Positions 36,700-45,817 are shown, counted from the first letter of the stretch. The stretch is DNA of 64,000 nt from Pseudoduganella namucuonensis (GCF_900116645.1 NZ_FPBO01000033.1:41679-105678), one strand, 5' to 3'. Notes: a model not told the origin generated them from the letters alone. Numbers and translations are program-made.

Positions 36700-38937
36700 A
36701 TGATCCTTAGAAAAGCCTCGGCCTCGTCTGTTCTACTCGCCTTGCTCGCCATGGGCGGCGACGCGAACGCCGTGATCACCATCCCCGGCAAGCAGATCGA
36801 AAACCTGAATCGCGGCGCGGTCGCCATCCAGTCCCCGGCCGGCGTGTTCATCAGCTGGAGGCAGCTCGCCACCGACGCGGCAGGCACCACCTTCAACGTG
36901 TACCGGGGCGGCGTCAAGCTGAACGGCGCGCCACTGGACGCGCTCAACTACACCGACGCCTCCGGCACCGCGGCCGGCAGCTACGCGGTGCGCGCCGTGG
37001 TCGGCGGCGTGGAGCAGCAGGGCGCCGAGGCCGGCGCCACCTGGGCCCAGCCCTACAAGGCGATTCCGGTGCAGGCCCCGCCCGCCGGCACCACGCCCAC
37101 CGGCCAGGCCTACACCTACGAGATCAACGACGGCGCCCCGGCCGACCTGGACGGCGACGGCAGCTACGAGATCGTCGTCAAATGGCAGCCCACCAACGCC
37201 CAGGACAACTCGCTGTCCGGCTACACCGGCAACACCTACCTGGACGCCTACAAGCTCGACGGCACCCGCATGTGGCGCATCGACCTGGGGAAAAACATCC
37301 GCGCCGGCGCCCACTACACCACCTTCCTGGCCTACGACTTCGACGGCGACGGCCAGGCCGAGGTGATGGCCAAGACCGCCGACGGCACCGTCGACGGCCA
37401 GGGCGTGGTGATCGGCTCGGCCAGCGCGGACCACCGCAACAGCGCCGGCTACATCCTGACCGGCCCCGAATTCCTCACCGTGTTCAACGGCCTGACCGGC
37501 GCCGCCATGAAGACCGTCGACTACCTGCCCGCCCGCGGCACCGTCTCGTCCTGGGGCGACAGCTACGGCAACCGGGTGGACCGCTTCCTCGGCGGCGTGG
37601 CCAATCTGGACGGCAACCGCCCCAGCGCGATCTTCTCGCGCGGCTACTACACGCGCGCCGTGGTCGCGGCCTGGGACTGGCGCGACGGCGCGCTGACCAG
37701 CCGCTGGGTGTTCGACACCAACGTGTCCGGCGCGGCGGCGCGCGGACAAGGCGCGCACTGGTTCGCCACCGGCGACGTGGACGGCGACGGCAAGGACGAC
37801 ATCGTCTACGGCGCGGCCACCATCGACAGCTACGGCCAGTTCAAGTACAGCACCGGCCTGGGCCACGGCGACGCCCTGCACTTCGGCAAATTCGACCCGA
37901 GCCGGTCCGGCCAGCAGATCTACATGGTGCACGAGACCCCCAGCGTCTACGGCGCCACCGGCTCCGGCATGCACGACGCGGCCACCGGCGCGCTGCTGTG
38001 GGGCGCGAGCGGCTCGAACGCGGACGTGGGACGCGGCGTGTGCTTCGACATCGACCCGAACCACGCCGGCGAGGAATGCTGGGCCAGCCGCGGCGGCTTC
38101 CGCAGCGCCACGGGCGCGCTGATCAACGCCACCGCGCCCACCGCCTACATGAACTTCGCGGCCTGGTGGGACGGCGACCTGCTGCGTGAACCGATGGGCG
38201 GCACCTCGATCGACAAGTTCGACCCGGTGACCCGCACCGGCAGCCGCATCGTCGACGCGGCGCTCAACGGCGCCGCCTCCAACAACGGCACCAAGGCCAC
38301 GCCGGTGCTGTCGGCCGACCTGTTCGGCGACTGGCGCGAGGAGGTGGTCTGGCGCAACAGCGGCAACACCGAGCTGCAGGTCTACAGCACCACCATCCCC
38401 ACCGCCACCCGCATCAACACGCTGATGCACAACCCGCAGTACCGCACCCAGGTGGCGGGCCAGAACGCCGGCTACAACCAGCCGCCCCACCCCAGCTTCT
38501 ACCTGGGCCACGGCGCCACGTCCTTCCCGCAGGACCCGGTGCACATCCCGTACGACGGCACCGGCACGGTGCAGGCCGAGACGGCCATCGTGGGCGGCGG
38601 CACGGCCGCCAAGACCGACCGCGCCGGCTACCGGAGCACGGGCTTCCTGACCTTCCCGGCCAGCGGCGGCAGCGCCGAATTCGGCAGGATCAACGGCGGC
38701 GCCGGCGGCGCCAAGACCATCACCATCCGCTACGCCAACGGCAACCCCACGCCGCGCACCGGCGTGCTGAGGGTGAACGGCGTGGCGCAGGCGGTGACGT
38801 TCAAGATCACCGGCGGCTGGACCAACTGGAGCACGGCCACCGCCACGGTCAACCTGGCGGCCGGCGCCAACAACACGCTGCGCTTCGAATCCACGGGCCA
38901 GGGCCTGGGCAACATCGATGAACTGATCGTGCCTTGA
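36700..38937 (+). CDS. Rhamnogalacturonan lyase, PL11, with CBM35-type domain
   Basis: 745 aa, start 36700 after GGAG, giving a signal peptide of about 24 residues (GGDANA). The PL11 catalytic part (about 25-610) is an eight-bladed propeller with calcium-binding loops: DLDGDGSYEIVVKW, DFDGDGQAEVMAKT, DVDGDGKDDIVYGA, and the conserved AGHYTTF-like GAHYTTFLAYDF. The family cleaves the Rha-GalA backbone of pectin rhamnogalacturonan I by beta-elimination. Residues about 620-745 form a CBM35/CBM6 beta-sandwich (VQAETAIVGGGTA, LRFESTGQGLGNIDELIV) that binds uronates. A PEP-CTERM-like gene follows 45 bp downstream. Confidence 0.94.
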   Translation: MILRKASASSVLLALLAMGGDANAVITIPGKQIENLNRGAVAIQSPAGVFISWRQLATDAAGTTFNVYRGGVKLNGAPLDALNYTDASGTAAGSYAVRAVVGGVEQQGAEAGATWAQPYKAIPVQAPPAGTTPTGQAYTYEINDGAPADLDGDGSYEIVVKWQPTNAQDNSLSGYTGNTYLDAYKLDGTRMWRIDLGKNIRAGAHYTTFLAYDFDGDGQAEVMAKTADGTVDGQGVVIGSASADHRNSAGYILTGPEFLTVFNGLTGAAMKTVDYLPARGTVSSWGDSYGNRVDRFLGGVANLDGNRPSAIFSRGYYTRAVVAAWDWRDGALTSRWVFDTNVSGAAARGQGAHWFATGDVDGDGKDDIVYGAATIDSYGQFKYSTGLGHGDALHFGKFDPSRSGQQIYMVHETPSVYGATGSGMHDAATGALLWGASGSNADVGRGVCFDIDPNHAGEECWASRGGFRSATGALINATAPTAYMNFAAWWDGDLLREPMGGTSIDKFDPVTRTGSRIVDAALNGAASNNGTKATPVLSADLFGDWREEVVWRNSGNTELQVYSTTIPTATRINTLMHNPQYRTQVAGQNAGYNQPPHPSFYLGHGATSFPQDPVHIPYDGTGTVQAETAIVGGGTAAKTDRAGYRSTGFLTFPASGGSAEFGRINGGAGGAKTITIRYANGNPTPRTGVLRVNGVAQAVTFKITGGWTNWSTATATVNLAAGANNTLRFESTGQGLGNIDELIVP

Positions 38938-38982
38938 ACGCCGCCGCCCTCCCGAACCCAATTCTGAACAATAGGTGAATCA

Positions 38983-39534
38983 ATGAAAAAGTTTTACATG
39001 CTGTGCGTGGTGCTGCTGGGCCTGTTCTCGCAATCGGCCATGGCCGCGCCCGTGGGCTGGTATCAACTCAACGCCAGCTGGCGCGACGGCCAGTTCAGCG
39101 GCCAGTTCCATTACGACAGCGCCTCGCCCTACCGCATCACCGAAATCACCGGCACGCTGGTGGACCTGGCGCAGGCCACCGTGATCAACAAGGTGTGGAA
39201 CCTGGAGAACGCGCAGCCGGAATCGTGGGTCTTCGTCAACAACACCAATCCGGCCGACCCCGGCGGCCACGACGCCGGCTTCTACCTGAACCTGGTTGAC
39301 CTGGGCGCCACGCTGACGCTGGACACCGCGGCCGGCAACGGCCTGTTCGACTGGAGCGGCGACTTCGCGTACTACAACCCGTCGCAGCTGGACGACTCGC
39401 CGCTGCTGTCCTTCAGCATCGTCGACGCGAACGCGGTGCCCGTGCCCGGCACGGCGGCGCTGATGGTGGCGGGCCTGCTGGGCATGCTGTCGTCGCGCCG
39501 GTCCAAGTCCCGGTCCGCCCCGCGCAAGGCGTGA
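38983..39534 (+). CDS. PEP-CTERM-like sorted surface protein
   Basis: 183 aa. Signal peptide about 1-22 (SAMA-APVGWY). The mature domain (about 24-150) is beta-rich with several Trp and Tyr residues; it is not assigned to a family. The C terminus has the exosortase-type order: a short motif (VPVPGTAAL, where PEP-CTERM usually has Glu between the prolines), a hydrophobic helix and a basic end (SSRRSKSRSAPRK). It lies 45 bp after the PL11 lyase gene on the same strand and so is probably co-transcribed. It ends 3 bp from the convergent toxin gene. Confidence 0.8.
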   Translation: MKKFYMLCVVLLGLFSQSAMAAPVGWYQLNASWRDGQFSGQFHYDSASPYRITEITGTLVDLAQATVINKVWNLENAQPESWVFVNNTNPADPGGHDAGFYLNLVDLGATLTLDTAAGNGLFDWSGDFAYYNPSQLDDSPLLSFSIVDANAVPVPGTAALMVAGLLGMLSSRRSKSRSAPRKA

Positions 39535-39537
39535 CGG

Positions 39538-39954
39538 TCACGCCTGCCACGGATTGATCACGGCGGCCCCAACCGCGTCATACGGGGCCGTATCGCGCGA
39601 TGCCACCACGAACCCACGCGACGATGCGATCGCCGCAATGTAGCCGTCTGGCGTGGGGAATCCACGCCCGGCGTTCCTCGCCGTCACCGCCAGCTTGGCA
39701 TAGCGGCGCGCCGCATCCGTGTCAAAAGGCAGTACCCGGTCCGCGAACAGGCCGATCAAACCTTCAACGGACTGTGCCAGCATGTCCTTGCGTTTTCCGG
39801 CGGGGAGTGCGCCGATGCCGAACAGCAGTTCGGCCAAGGTCACGCTGGACAGATACAGGGTTTCGGCGGCCTGCTTGTTCAGCCAGGCCCGCACGGCCGG
39901 GTACGGCTCGGGCTTCATCGCCTCGGACACGACATTGGTGTCGAGGACGATCAT
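39538..39954 (-). CDS. vapC: PIN-domain ribonuclease toxin (VapC/FitB type)
   Basis: 138 aa. Start 39954 overlaps the antitoxin stop in an ATGA. PIN-domain acidic residues are present: Asp5 in MIVLDTNVVSE, Glu in LAELLFG near 43, Asp in the DTDAARRYA segment and Asp in PDGYIAA near 108. Such toxins cleave tRNA or mRNA when freed from the antitoxin. RLPAGKRK and FADRVLPFD match the FitB subgroup. It is intact and full length, so the module looks functional. Co-transcribed with and controlled by the antitoxin upstream. Confidence 0.92.
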   Translation of the reverse strand: MIVLDTNVVSEAMKPEPYPAVRAWLNKQAAETLYLSSVTLAELLFGIGALPAGKRKDMLAQSVEGLIGLFADRVLPFDTDAARRYAKLAVTARNAGRGFPTPDGYIAAIASSRGFVVASRDTAPYDAVGAAVINPWQA

Positions 39955-40205
39955 TCCAACCTCAACGGCTCGGCCGGCGTCTTGTCGCCCGTTTGCTCGA
40001 GGCCTTCGAAATCGGCGTTCGTCAAACCGACCTGGCGGCCCAGCGCGGCGAGCGCGTCGCCCATGCGAACGCGGGCCTCCGGCTTGACCGCGAGCGCCAG
40101 AATCTCGCGGACCTCGGCTTCGGTGCTGCGTCCATGCTGTGCGGCGCGCACCCGCAAGGCGCGGTGCACCTCGTCGGGTAGATTGCGAATAGTCAACATC
40201 GCCAT
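39951..40205 (-). CDS. FitA/VapB-type ribbon-helix-helix antitoxin
   Basis: 84 aa. Start 40205 follows GGAGAGG with 7 nt spacing. Residues 1-40 (MAMLTIRNLPDEVHRALRVR, then AAQHGRSTEAEVREIL) form the DNA-binding ribbon-helix-helix; the C-terminal part is the toxin-binding tail, normally disordered. It overlaps the toxin gene by 4 bp. It should repress its own promoter through the inverted repeat at 40223-40258. Confidence 0.9.
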   Translation of the reverse strand: MAMLTIRNLPDEVHRALRVRAAQHGRSTEAEVREILALAVKPEARVRMGDALAALGRQVGLTNADFEGLEQTGDKTPAEPLRLE

Positions 40206-40471
40206 GGCGTGACCTCTCCAGATGCATTCAATGCCTTCACTTTAGTGCATTGAATGCAAGCCAGCAAGGCGTCGGCCGATTCCCAGCTTTACTCCTCCTG
40301 GAACGCCTCCTCGCGCTTGCTCTTGATCGATGGCAGGGCGACGATCACGATCAGGACCATCCGGGATGGCCTGCACCACAAGCGCCAATTCCCTCAGCGT
40401 GTCGATCCAGCTGGTCCAGCCGGACTGGGTGCTGATCGTGGCGTCTTGACCCAGGGCGTCTAGCGGCCGGG
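40206..40471. other. Gap between antitoxin and GH43 genes
   Basis: Apart from the operator, the minus strand of 40270-40440 has short protein-like stretches in two frames (GWTSWIDTLRELALVVQAI, then a shift into MVLIVIVALPSIKSKREEAF). This may be the decayed end of a transporter gene, but it is too short to name. Confidence 0.25.
40223..40258. promoter_or_regulatory. Operator inverted repeat of the toxin-antitoxin operon
   Basis: Perfect 12-bp arms TGCATTCAATGC (40223-40234) and GCATTGAATGCA (40247-40258) separated by 12 bp, 18 bp upstream of the antitoxin start. Each arm is itself nearly palindromic, which is usual for sites bound by paired ribbon-helix-helix dimers. Confidence 0.8.
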
Positions 40472-41989
40472 CTAGCGGCCTGGCAGCCCCTTGCCGTTGA
40501 CGATGGGTTCGCCCACGTCGCCCGGCTTGAACGGCACGGCGAGCGGGTCCATCGGCTGGATGTTGCCGGCGCCGTCGAACTCCATCCGCGCCAGCACCGT
40601 CTGGCGCTGGTAGCCGCCGCCTTGCGGCAGGGCGTGGCGGTGGTAGGCCACGTACCAGCGGTCGGTGCCCGGCACGTTGACCACGCTGTGGTGGGCGGTG
40701 CCGACCGCCGCGCCGTTCCGCTGCAGCACGATGAAATTGTTCTCGGGCGACTTCACCGGTCCCATCGGCGAATCGGCCACGCCCCAGCCGACCCGGTAGT
40801 TCGGGCTGCGCGCGTCGTCGATGGACCACATGAAGTAATACTTCCCGCCCCGCTTGAACACGACGATGCCCTCGCGGAAGTCCTTGAGCTCGATGCCGGC
40901 CACCGGCCCGTCCACCGTCACCATGTCCGGTTTCAGCTTGTAGACGTTGCCGAGACGGCCGTTGCCGTAATACAGATAGGCCTGGCCGTCGTCGTCGATG
41001 AAGGGATAGGGGTCGATGGTGTTGGAGTCGATCCCGGTGCCCTTGCGCAGCAGCGGCCCGCCCAGCGCGTCGACGAAGGGGCCGATCGGACTGGCGGCGG
41101 TGGCGACGCCGATCTCGCCCTTGGCGCAGAAATAGAAGTAGTACTTGCCGTTGCGCTCGATGGCGTCGGGCGCCCAGGCTTCGATGTTGCCCCACTTGAG
41201 GTCGCGCACCACGTCCAGCGCCATGCGCTCCTTTTTCCACTCCACCAGGTTCTTCGACGACCAGACCGAGAAGTCGGTGGTCTGCCAGTTCGGCTTGTCC
41301 GAGGTCGGATACAGGTAGTAGGTGTCGCCGAACACGCGGATCGACGGATCGGCGGTGAACCCCTCCAGCGCCGGCGGCGGCGCCTGCAGCGGCTTGGCGG
41401 CAACCGCGGCGGCCTGCGACGCCTCCAGTTCCTGGACCAGCCATGGCGGCACCCACAACGGCGCCCCCCGCTTCGTCTCCCGCGCAGCGGTGCTCACCGC
41501 GCGCGGCTTGCCGAAGGTTTGAAAGTCCCTGGTGGCGACCTGGTAGGCGGGCCGCTTGCCGTCGGCGGACCAGGAGACGAGGTACTGGCCGGCGCTTTCG
41601 TCGTACACGGTTTCCGGCGCCACGGCCGCCGCGCCGCCGGCCACCGGCAAATAGCGCTGCTCCGACCAGTTCACCAGGTCCGTCGAGGACGCGTAGGCGA
41701 TGCCCTTGCCCTTCACACCGGTGCTCCAGACCAGGCGGAAGACGCCGTCCGGCCCGCGCAGAAGGTGCGGGTCCCGCATCGAGCCGCCGCCCGATGGCTT
41801 GATGAGGACACGGTTCAGGTCACGCCAGTTCTTCCCGTCGCCGCTGACCGCCAGGCGCAGGCCGTCGCCCTTGCCTTGCGACGAGGCCGTCACCCAGGCG
41901 TCGTCCAGCCATTTATGCTCGGCGGCGAGCGGGGAAGCCATGAACAGCGCGCTGGACAAGGCGATCCAGAACCGGGAAAGACGGGGCAT
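40472..41989 (-). CDS. GH43 family enzyme with two propeller regions
   Basis: 505 aa, signal peptide about 1-23 (ASPLAAEHK). The first half (about 25-185) repeats the pattern of the lipoprotein encoded at 9461-10471: SMRDPHLLRGPDGVFRLVWS, then YASSTDLVNWSEQRYLPV. The second half (about 205-500) is a complete GH43 catalytic propeller: base Asp in FTADPSIRVF, WAPDAI, modulating Asp in IDPYPFIDDD and acid Glu in FREGIVVF. Probable alpha-L-arabinofuranosidase or beta-xylosidase. A perfect GTTATCGATAAC operator lies 49 bp upstream. Monocistronic; divergent from a LysR-type gene. Confidence 0.85.
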   Translation of the reverse strand: MPRLSRFWIALSSALFMASPLAAEHKWLDDAWVTASSQGKGDGLRLAVSGDGKNWRDLNRVLIKPSGGGSMRDPHLLRGPDGVFRLVWSTGVKGKGIAYASSTDLVNWSEQRYLPVAGGAAAVAPETVYDESAGQYLVSWSADGKRPAYQVATRDFQTFGKPRAVSTAARETKRGAPLWVPPWLVQELEASQAAAVAAKPLQAPPPALEGFTADPSIRVFGDTYYLYPTSDKPNWQTTDFSVWSSKNLVEWKKERMALDVVRDLKWGNIEAWAPDAIERNGKYYFYFCAKGEIGVATAASPIGPFVDALGGPLLRKGTGIDSNTIDPYPFIDDDGQAYLYYGNGRLGNVYKLKPDMVTVDGPVAGIELKDFREGIVVFKRGGKYYFMWSIDDARSPNYRVGWGVADSPMGPVKSPENNFIVLQRNGAAVGTAHHSVVNVPGTDRWYVAYHRHALPQGGGYQRQTVLARMEFDGAGNIQPMDPLAVPFKPGDVGEPIVNGKGLPGR

Positions 41990-42037
41990 GATGTATCCTG
42001 AAAATGACGTGTTGGAGGGTCAAGTATAACCAACTGC

Positions 42038-42049
42038 GTTATCGATAAC
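42038..42049. promoter_or_regulatory. LacI-type operator upstream of the GH43 gene
   Basis: GTTATCGATAAC, a perfect 12-bp palindrome with central CG, 49 bp upstream of the GH43 start. Near-identical sites precede the lyase gene at 23619, so one repressor may control both. Confidence 0.7.
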
Positions 42050-42144
42050 AACATCCACGTGGAAATCCCATGCGCGGCGCACCCGCGCCGGGAGTGGGTA
42101 GAATGGCATATGCCATCCACCCCGCCGCCGCCGACGGCCACACT

Positions 42145-43047
42145 ATGAATCTTCACCGCCTCGACCTGGTGTCTTTGTCGCTATTCAATCTGATCGTGCG
42201 TTCCGGCAGCATCAGCAAGGGGGCGGCGCTGGCCAACCTGGCCGTCGGCGCGGCCAGCAAGCGCATTTCCGACCTGGAGGCGACGGTGGGTTCCAGCCTG
42301 CTGGAACGCCATTCCCGCGGGGTGACGCCCACCGTGGCGGGACAAGCCCTGTACCGCCACGCGCAACGCATATTGAGCGACGTCGACCAGTTGACCGCGG
42401 AGCTGTCGGATTACGCGTCCGGCATGGTCGGCATCGTGCGCCTGTGGGCCAACACCTCCGCCATCACCCAGTTCCTGCCGGCCGACATCGCCGCCTTCGC
42501 CAACGCGAATCCCGGCATACGCATCGAACTCGAGGAACAAAATAGCAGCGAAATCGTGCTGGCCCTGTTCAATGGCCGGGCCGACCTGGGTATTTTCGCC
42601 GACCGCACGCCGGCCATGGGCCTGTTCCAGACCAAGTACCGCGAGGACCGCCTGGTGCTCGTGGCGCCCCGCGACCATCCGCTCGCGGCGCGGCGCTCGG
42701 TGCGCTTCGAGGAGGCGCTGGAATACGAGTTTGTCAGCCTTTCCAAGGGCACGTCCCTGGCGGAGCGCCTGCAAGTGGAGGCCGAGGCCCTGGGGCGCCC
42801 GCTGAAGCTGCGCATCCGGGTTCGCAGCTTCGACGCCATGTGCCAGATGGTGGCGGCCGGCATGGGCATCGCCGTCCTCCCCTCGCTGGCCGTGCACGCG
42901 CTGGTGCGGTCGCTGCACTTGCGCCAGATCGCCCTGCCGGACGCGTGGGCCCATCGGGAGCTGCTGATCGGACTGCGCGACCCGAACGCGGTGCCGCGCC
43001 ACGTCCGGCCGCTCCTCGACCACCTGTGCGGCGCGCACGCCGTTTGA
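42145..43047 (+). CDS. LysR-family transcriptional regulator
   Basis: 300 aa from 42145. Helix-turn-helix at about 5-64 (VRSGSISKGAALANLAVGAA, then KRISDLEATVG) and a periplasmic-binding-like effector domain at about 90-295. A start at 42103 has a better ribosome site (GGAG, 8 nt spacing) and would add 14 residues, but relatives begin near MNLHRLDLVSLSLF. ATGGCATATGCCAT, a perfect 14-bp palindrome, covers 42103-42116 and may be its own operator. The Bug protein and CitMHS transporter genes downstream, same strand, are the likely targets. Confidence 0.88.
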   Translation: MNLHRLDLVSLSLFNLIVRSGSISKGAALANLAVGAASKRISDLEATVGSSLLERHSRGVTPTVAGQALYRHAQRILSDVDQLTAELSDYASGMVGIVRLWANTSAITQFLPADIAAFANANPGIRIELEEQNSSEIVLALFNGRADLGIFADRTPAMGLFQTKYREDRLVLVAPRDHPLAARRSVRFEEALEYEFVSLSKGTSLAERLQVEAEALGRPLKLRIRVRSFDAMCQMVAAGMGIAVLPSLAVHALVRSLHLRQIALPDAWAHRELLIGLRDPNAVPRHVRPLLDHLCGAHAV

Positions 43048-43157
43048 TTCCGGCCCGGCTTTCGCGAAACGAGAAAGCTGGGTTCTTCCCTTTATTCTTT
43101 TCTTTCAGGGACCGGGCCGTCAGTATGCAGTCACGGATAAAAACATAGGAGACAGCC

Positions 43158-44165
43158 ATGAAACCGCATCAATCCCTCAAGAGCAAGGTCTGGACCGGCG
43201 CGTTGTTGGCGCTGTACGCGCTGCACGGCGTCGCGACGACTGCCGCCGCGCAGCCGCCGGAAAACGGGTTCCCGACCCAGACCATCACCCTGATCGCCTC
43301 CGCCGCGCCGGGCGGCACCACCGACCTGGCGGCGCGCATGATCGCCGAACCGCTGTCCAAGGCGCTGGGCAAGCCCGTCATCGTGGAAAACCGGCCGGGC
43401 GCCTCGGGCGCCATCGCGGCCAACGTCGTCAAGCGGGCCAATCCGGACGGCTACACGCTGCTGGTGCAATACTCCGGGTATCACGTGATCACGCCGCATC
43501 TGGTGAAGACGGGCTTCGACCCCATAAAAGACTTCGCCCCGGTGGCGAATCTGATCATGGCGCCGCAAGTGATCGTGGTCCGCCCGGACCTGCCGGTGCA
43601 GACCTTCAGCGAACTGTTCGCCTACGCCAAGGCCAACCCGGGCAAGCTGACCTACGCGTCCTCGGGCAACGGCTCGCTGCAGCACGTCACCGGCGAAATG
43701 ATCAAGCAGCTCGGCGCCATCAACATGACCCACGTGCCGTACAAGGGCACGGGGCCGGCCATCACCGACCTACTTGGCGGCAACGTCGATATGACATTCA
43801 CGACCGCGCCGCCACTGCTCGGCCATATCAAATCCGGCAAGATGCGCGTGCTGGCGGTGACCGGCAAGGTGCGCCTGCCCATCCTGCCCGACGTGCGCGC
43901 CACCTCCGAAATCGCCGGCTTCGACAAGCTGGACGCGTCGTCCTGGTTCGCCATCTACGCGCCGGCGGCGACGCCCAAGCCCGTGATCGACAAGCTGAGC
44001 GCCGAAATCGCCAGGATCATGAAGACGGAGGAGTTCAAACGCAAGGCGGCCGAGCAAGGCGCCCTCGCCGCGTATATGAACCCGCAGCAATTGGGCGAGT
44101 TCACCCGCAACGAGTTGTACAACTGGGGGCGCTTCGTCAAAACCGCGCACATCACGGCGGATTGA
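43158..44165 (+). CDS. Bug-type (TctC) tripartite tricarboxylate binding protein
   Basis: 335 aa, RBS AGGAGA. Signal peptide about 1-33. The Bug-family pattern is clear: PTQTITLIASAAPGGTTDLA with the conserved AxPGGxxD loop that grips the carboxylate, ENRPGASGAIAA, and YKGTGPAITDLLGG. These periplasmic proteins bind di- or tricarboxylates for TctAB-type membrane partners. No tctA or tctB gene is here. Instead a CitMHS-type carrier gene follows 145 bp downstream. Co-regulation with that carrier and the LysR gene is inferred from order and strand. Confidence 0.93.
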   Translation: MKPHQSLKSKVWTGALLALYALHGVATTAAAQPPENGFPTQTITLIASAAPGGTTDLAARMIAEPLSKALGKPVIVENRPGASGAIAANVVKRANPDGYTLLVQYSGYHVITPHLVKTGFDPIKDFAPVANLIMAPQVIVVRPDLPVQTFSELFAYAKANPGKLTYASSGNGSLQHVTGEMIKQLGAINMTHVPYKGTGPAITDLLGGNVDMTFTTAPPLLGHIKSGKMRVLAVTGKVRLPILPDVRATSEIAGFDKLDASSWFAIYAPAATPKPVIDKLSAEIARIMKTEEFKRKAAEQGALAAYMNPQQLGEFTRNELYNWGRFVKTAHITAD

Positions 44166-44310
44166 CCCTGCCGGGGCGCCGGCGGCGAAAGAGAATTGAA
44201 AGCTTCATGAGGCATAGTGCGTAGCCATCGGTTTGAGTACTTCATTATTTCAAACCGGCCCCGTACCGCCCATAAGCTGCTGCCGGCAGCGCCCATAACA
44301 GGAGATAGCA

Positions 44311-45804
44311 ATGTTGACCGCCCTGGCGTATTCAATGGTCGTTGTGTTTATGTTCTTGATCATGACCAAGCGCCTGCCGGCGCTGGTGGCCCTGATCGTC
44401 GTTCCCATCGTGTTCGGCCTGATCGGCGGCTTCGGCCCCGAGCTGGGTCCGATGATGCTGGCGGGCATCAAACAGCTCGCCCCCACCGGCGTCATGCTGA
44501 TGTTCGCCATCCTGTATTTCGGCGTCATGATCGACGCCGGCCTGTTCGATCCCGTCATCCGCCTGATCCTGAAACTGGTGCACGGCGACCCGATGCGCAT
44601 CGTGGTCGGCACGGCGGTGCTGGCGATGATCGTCTCGCTGGACGGCGACGGCGCCACCACCTACATGATCACCGTGTCGGCCATGCTGCCGCTGTACAAG
44701 CGGCTCGGCATCAGCCGGCTGGTGCTGGCGTGCGTGATCATGCTGGCCGGCGGCGTGTTCAACATCCTGCCCTGGGGCGGCCCCACGGCGCGCGCCGCCA
44801 GCGCGCTGGGCGTGGACGTGAGCGACATCTTCGTGCCGATGATTCCGGCCATGATCGCCGGCGTGTGCTGGGTGCTGTTCGTCGCCTTCATGCTGGGCCG
44901 CAAGGAACGCCAGCGCCTGGGCCTGATCGAGCTGCGCCCGGCGCAGGCCGTCCACGCGGCGCCGGAGAAGCGTTTCCCCGGCCTGCAGCCGGACTACGCC
45001 GGCGGCGCCCGCTCGCCGCTGCCGGAGTCGCCGCAAATGGCGCCGGCCATGGCCATGCGCGCCGACGGCGGCGCGGCGCAGCCCGGCACGGCCGGCGGCG
45101 CCTTCCCCGTCCCCTCCGCGGACGGCGACGCCAACTCGTCGGTGGACTTCAAGCCGGCCGATCCCGGCACCGCGCGTCCCAGGCTGATCTGGGTCAACCT
45201 GCTGCTCACCTCGGTGCTGATGGTGCTGCTGATCATGGGAGCGCTGCCGCTGCCGGTGCTGTTCATGGTGGCCTTCGCGATCGCCATCATGATCAACTAT
45301 CCCAAGCTGGAAGACCAGAAGGAGCGCCTCACCGCCCACGCCGCGAACGTGCTGCCGGTGGTGTCGCTGATCTTCGCCGCCGGCGTGTTCGTCGGCATCC
45401 TGCAGGGCACGAAGATGGTGGACGCCATCGCCACCAGCGTCATCGCGGCGATTCCGGACTGGATGGGGCCGCACCTGGCCATCGTCACCGGCTTCCTCAG
45501 CATCCCGTTCACCTTCTTCATTTCCAACGACGCCTTCTATTTCGGCGTGGTGCCCATCCTGGCCAAGGCGGCCGGCGTCTACGGCATCAGCGCCGCCGAG
45601 ATCGGCCGCGCCGCCATCATCGGCCAGCCGGTCCACCTGCTCAGCCCGCTGGTCGCGTCCACCTATCTGCTGGTCGGCATGTCCGAGGTCGAGTTCGGCG
45701 ATCACCAGCGCTACACGCTGCTGTGGTCGATCTCGGCGGCGCTGGTGCTGCTGGTGGCCGCGGTGCTGTTCGGCGTGATTCCCCTGGTCGGCGGCATCCG
45801 CTGA
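44311..45804 (+). CDS. CitMHS-family citrate/metal:proton symporter
   Basis: 497 aa inner-membrane carrier with about 12 helices. Family blocks: MIVSLDGDGATTYMITVSAMLPLY near 110, GGVFNILPWGGPTARAASAL near 150, and the late PFTFFISNDAFYFGVVPILA and GQPVHLLSPLV. CitMHS proteins import citrate complexed with Mg or Ca ions. The cytosolic loop at about 205-290 is long and low-complexity (Ala/Gly/Pro-rich), longer than in the Bacillus CitM type. Start at 44311 after AGGAGATAGCA. It probably works in the same uptake function as the Bug gene upstream. Confidence 0.92.
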   Translation: MLTALAYSMVVVFMFLIMTKRLPALVALIVVPIVFGLIGGFGPELGPMMLAGIKQLAPTGVMLMFAILYFGVMIDAGLFDPVIRLILKLVHGDPMRIVVGTAVLAMIVSLDGDGATTYMITVSAMLPLYKRLGISRLVLACVIMLAGGVFNILPWGGPTARAASALGVDVSDIFVPMIPAMIAGVCWVLFVAFMLGRKERQRLGLIELRPAQAVHAAPEKRFPGLQPDYAGGARSPLPESPQMAPAMAMRADGGAAQPGTAGGAFPVPSADGDANSSVDFKPADPGTARPRLIWVNLLLTSVLMVLLIMGALPLPVLFMVAFAIAIMINYPKLEDQKERLTAHAANVLPVVSLIFAAGVFVGILQGTKMVDAIATSVIAAIPDWMGPHLAIVTGFLSIPFTFFISNDAFYFGVVPILAKAAGVYGISAAEIGRAAIIGQPVHLLSPLVASTYLLVGMSEVEFGDHQRYTLLWSISAALVLLVAAVLFGVIPLVGGIR

Positions 45805-45817
45805 CCAATCCCTCCCT

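Noticed and set aside
40270..40440. Possible transporter tail on the minus strand
   Set aside because: Two short protein-like stretches in different frames, too little to assign a gene; noted only as a gap feature.
42070..42144. Earlier starts for the LysR gene
   Set aside because: 42103 has a better ribosome site, but the added residues do not fit the family and the region holds a palindrome that looks regulatory. Kept as an alternative.
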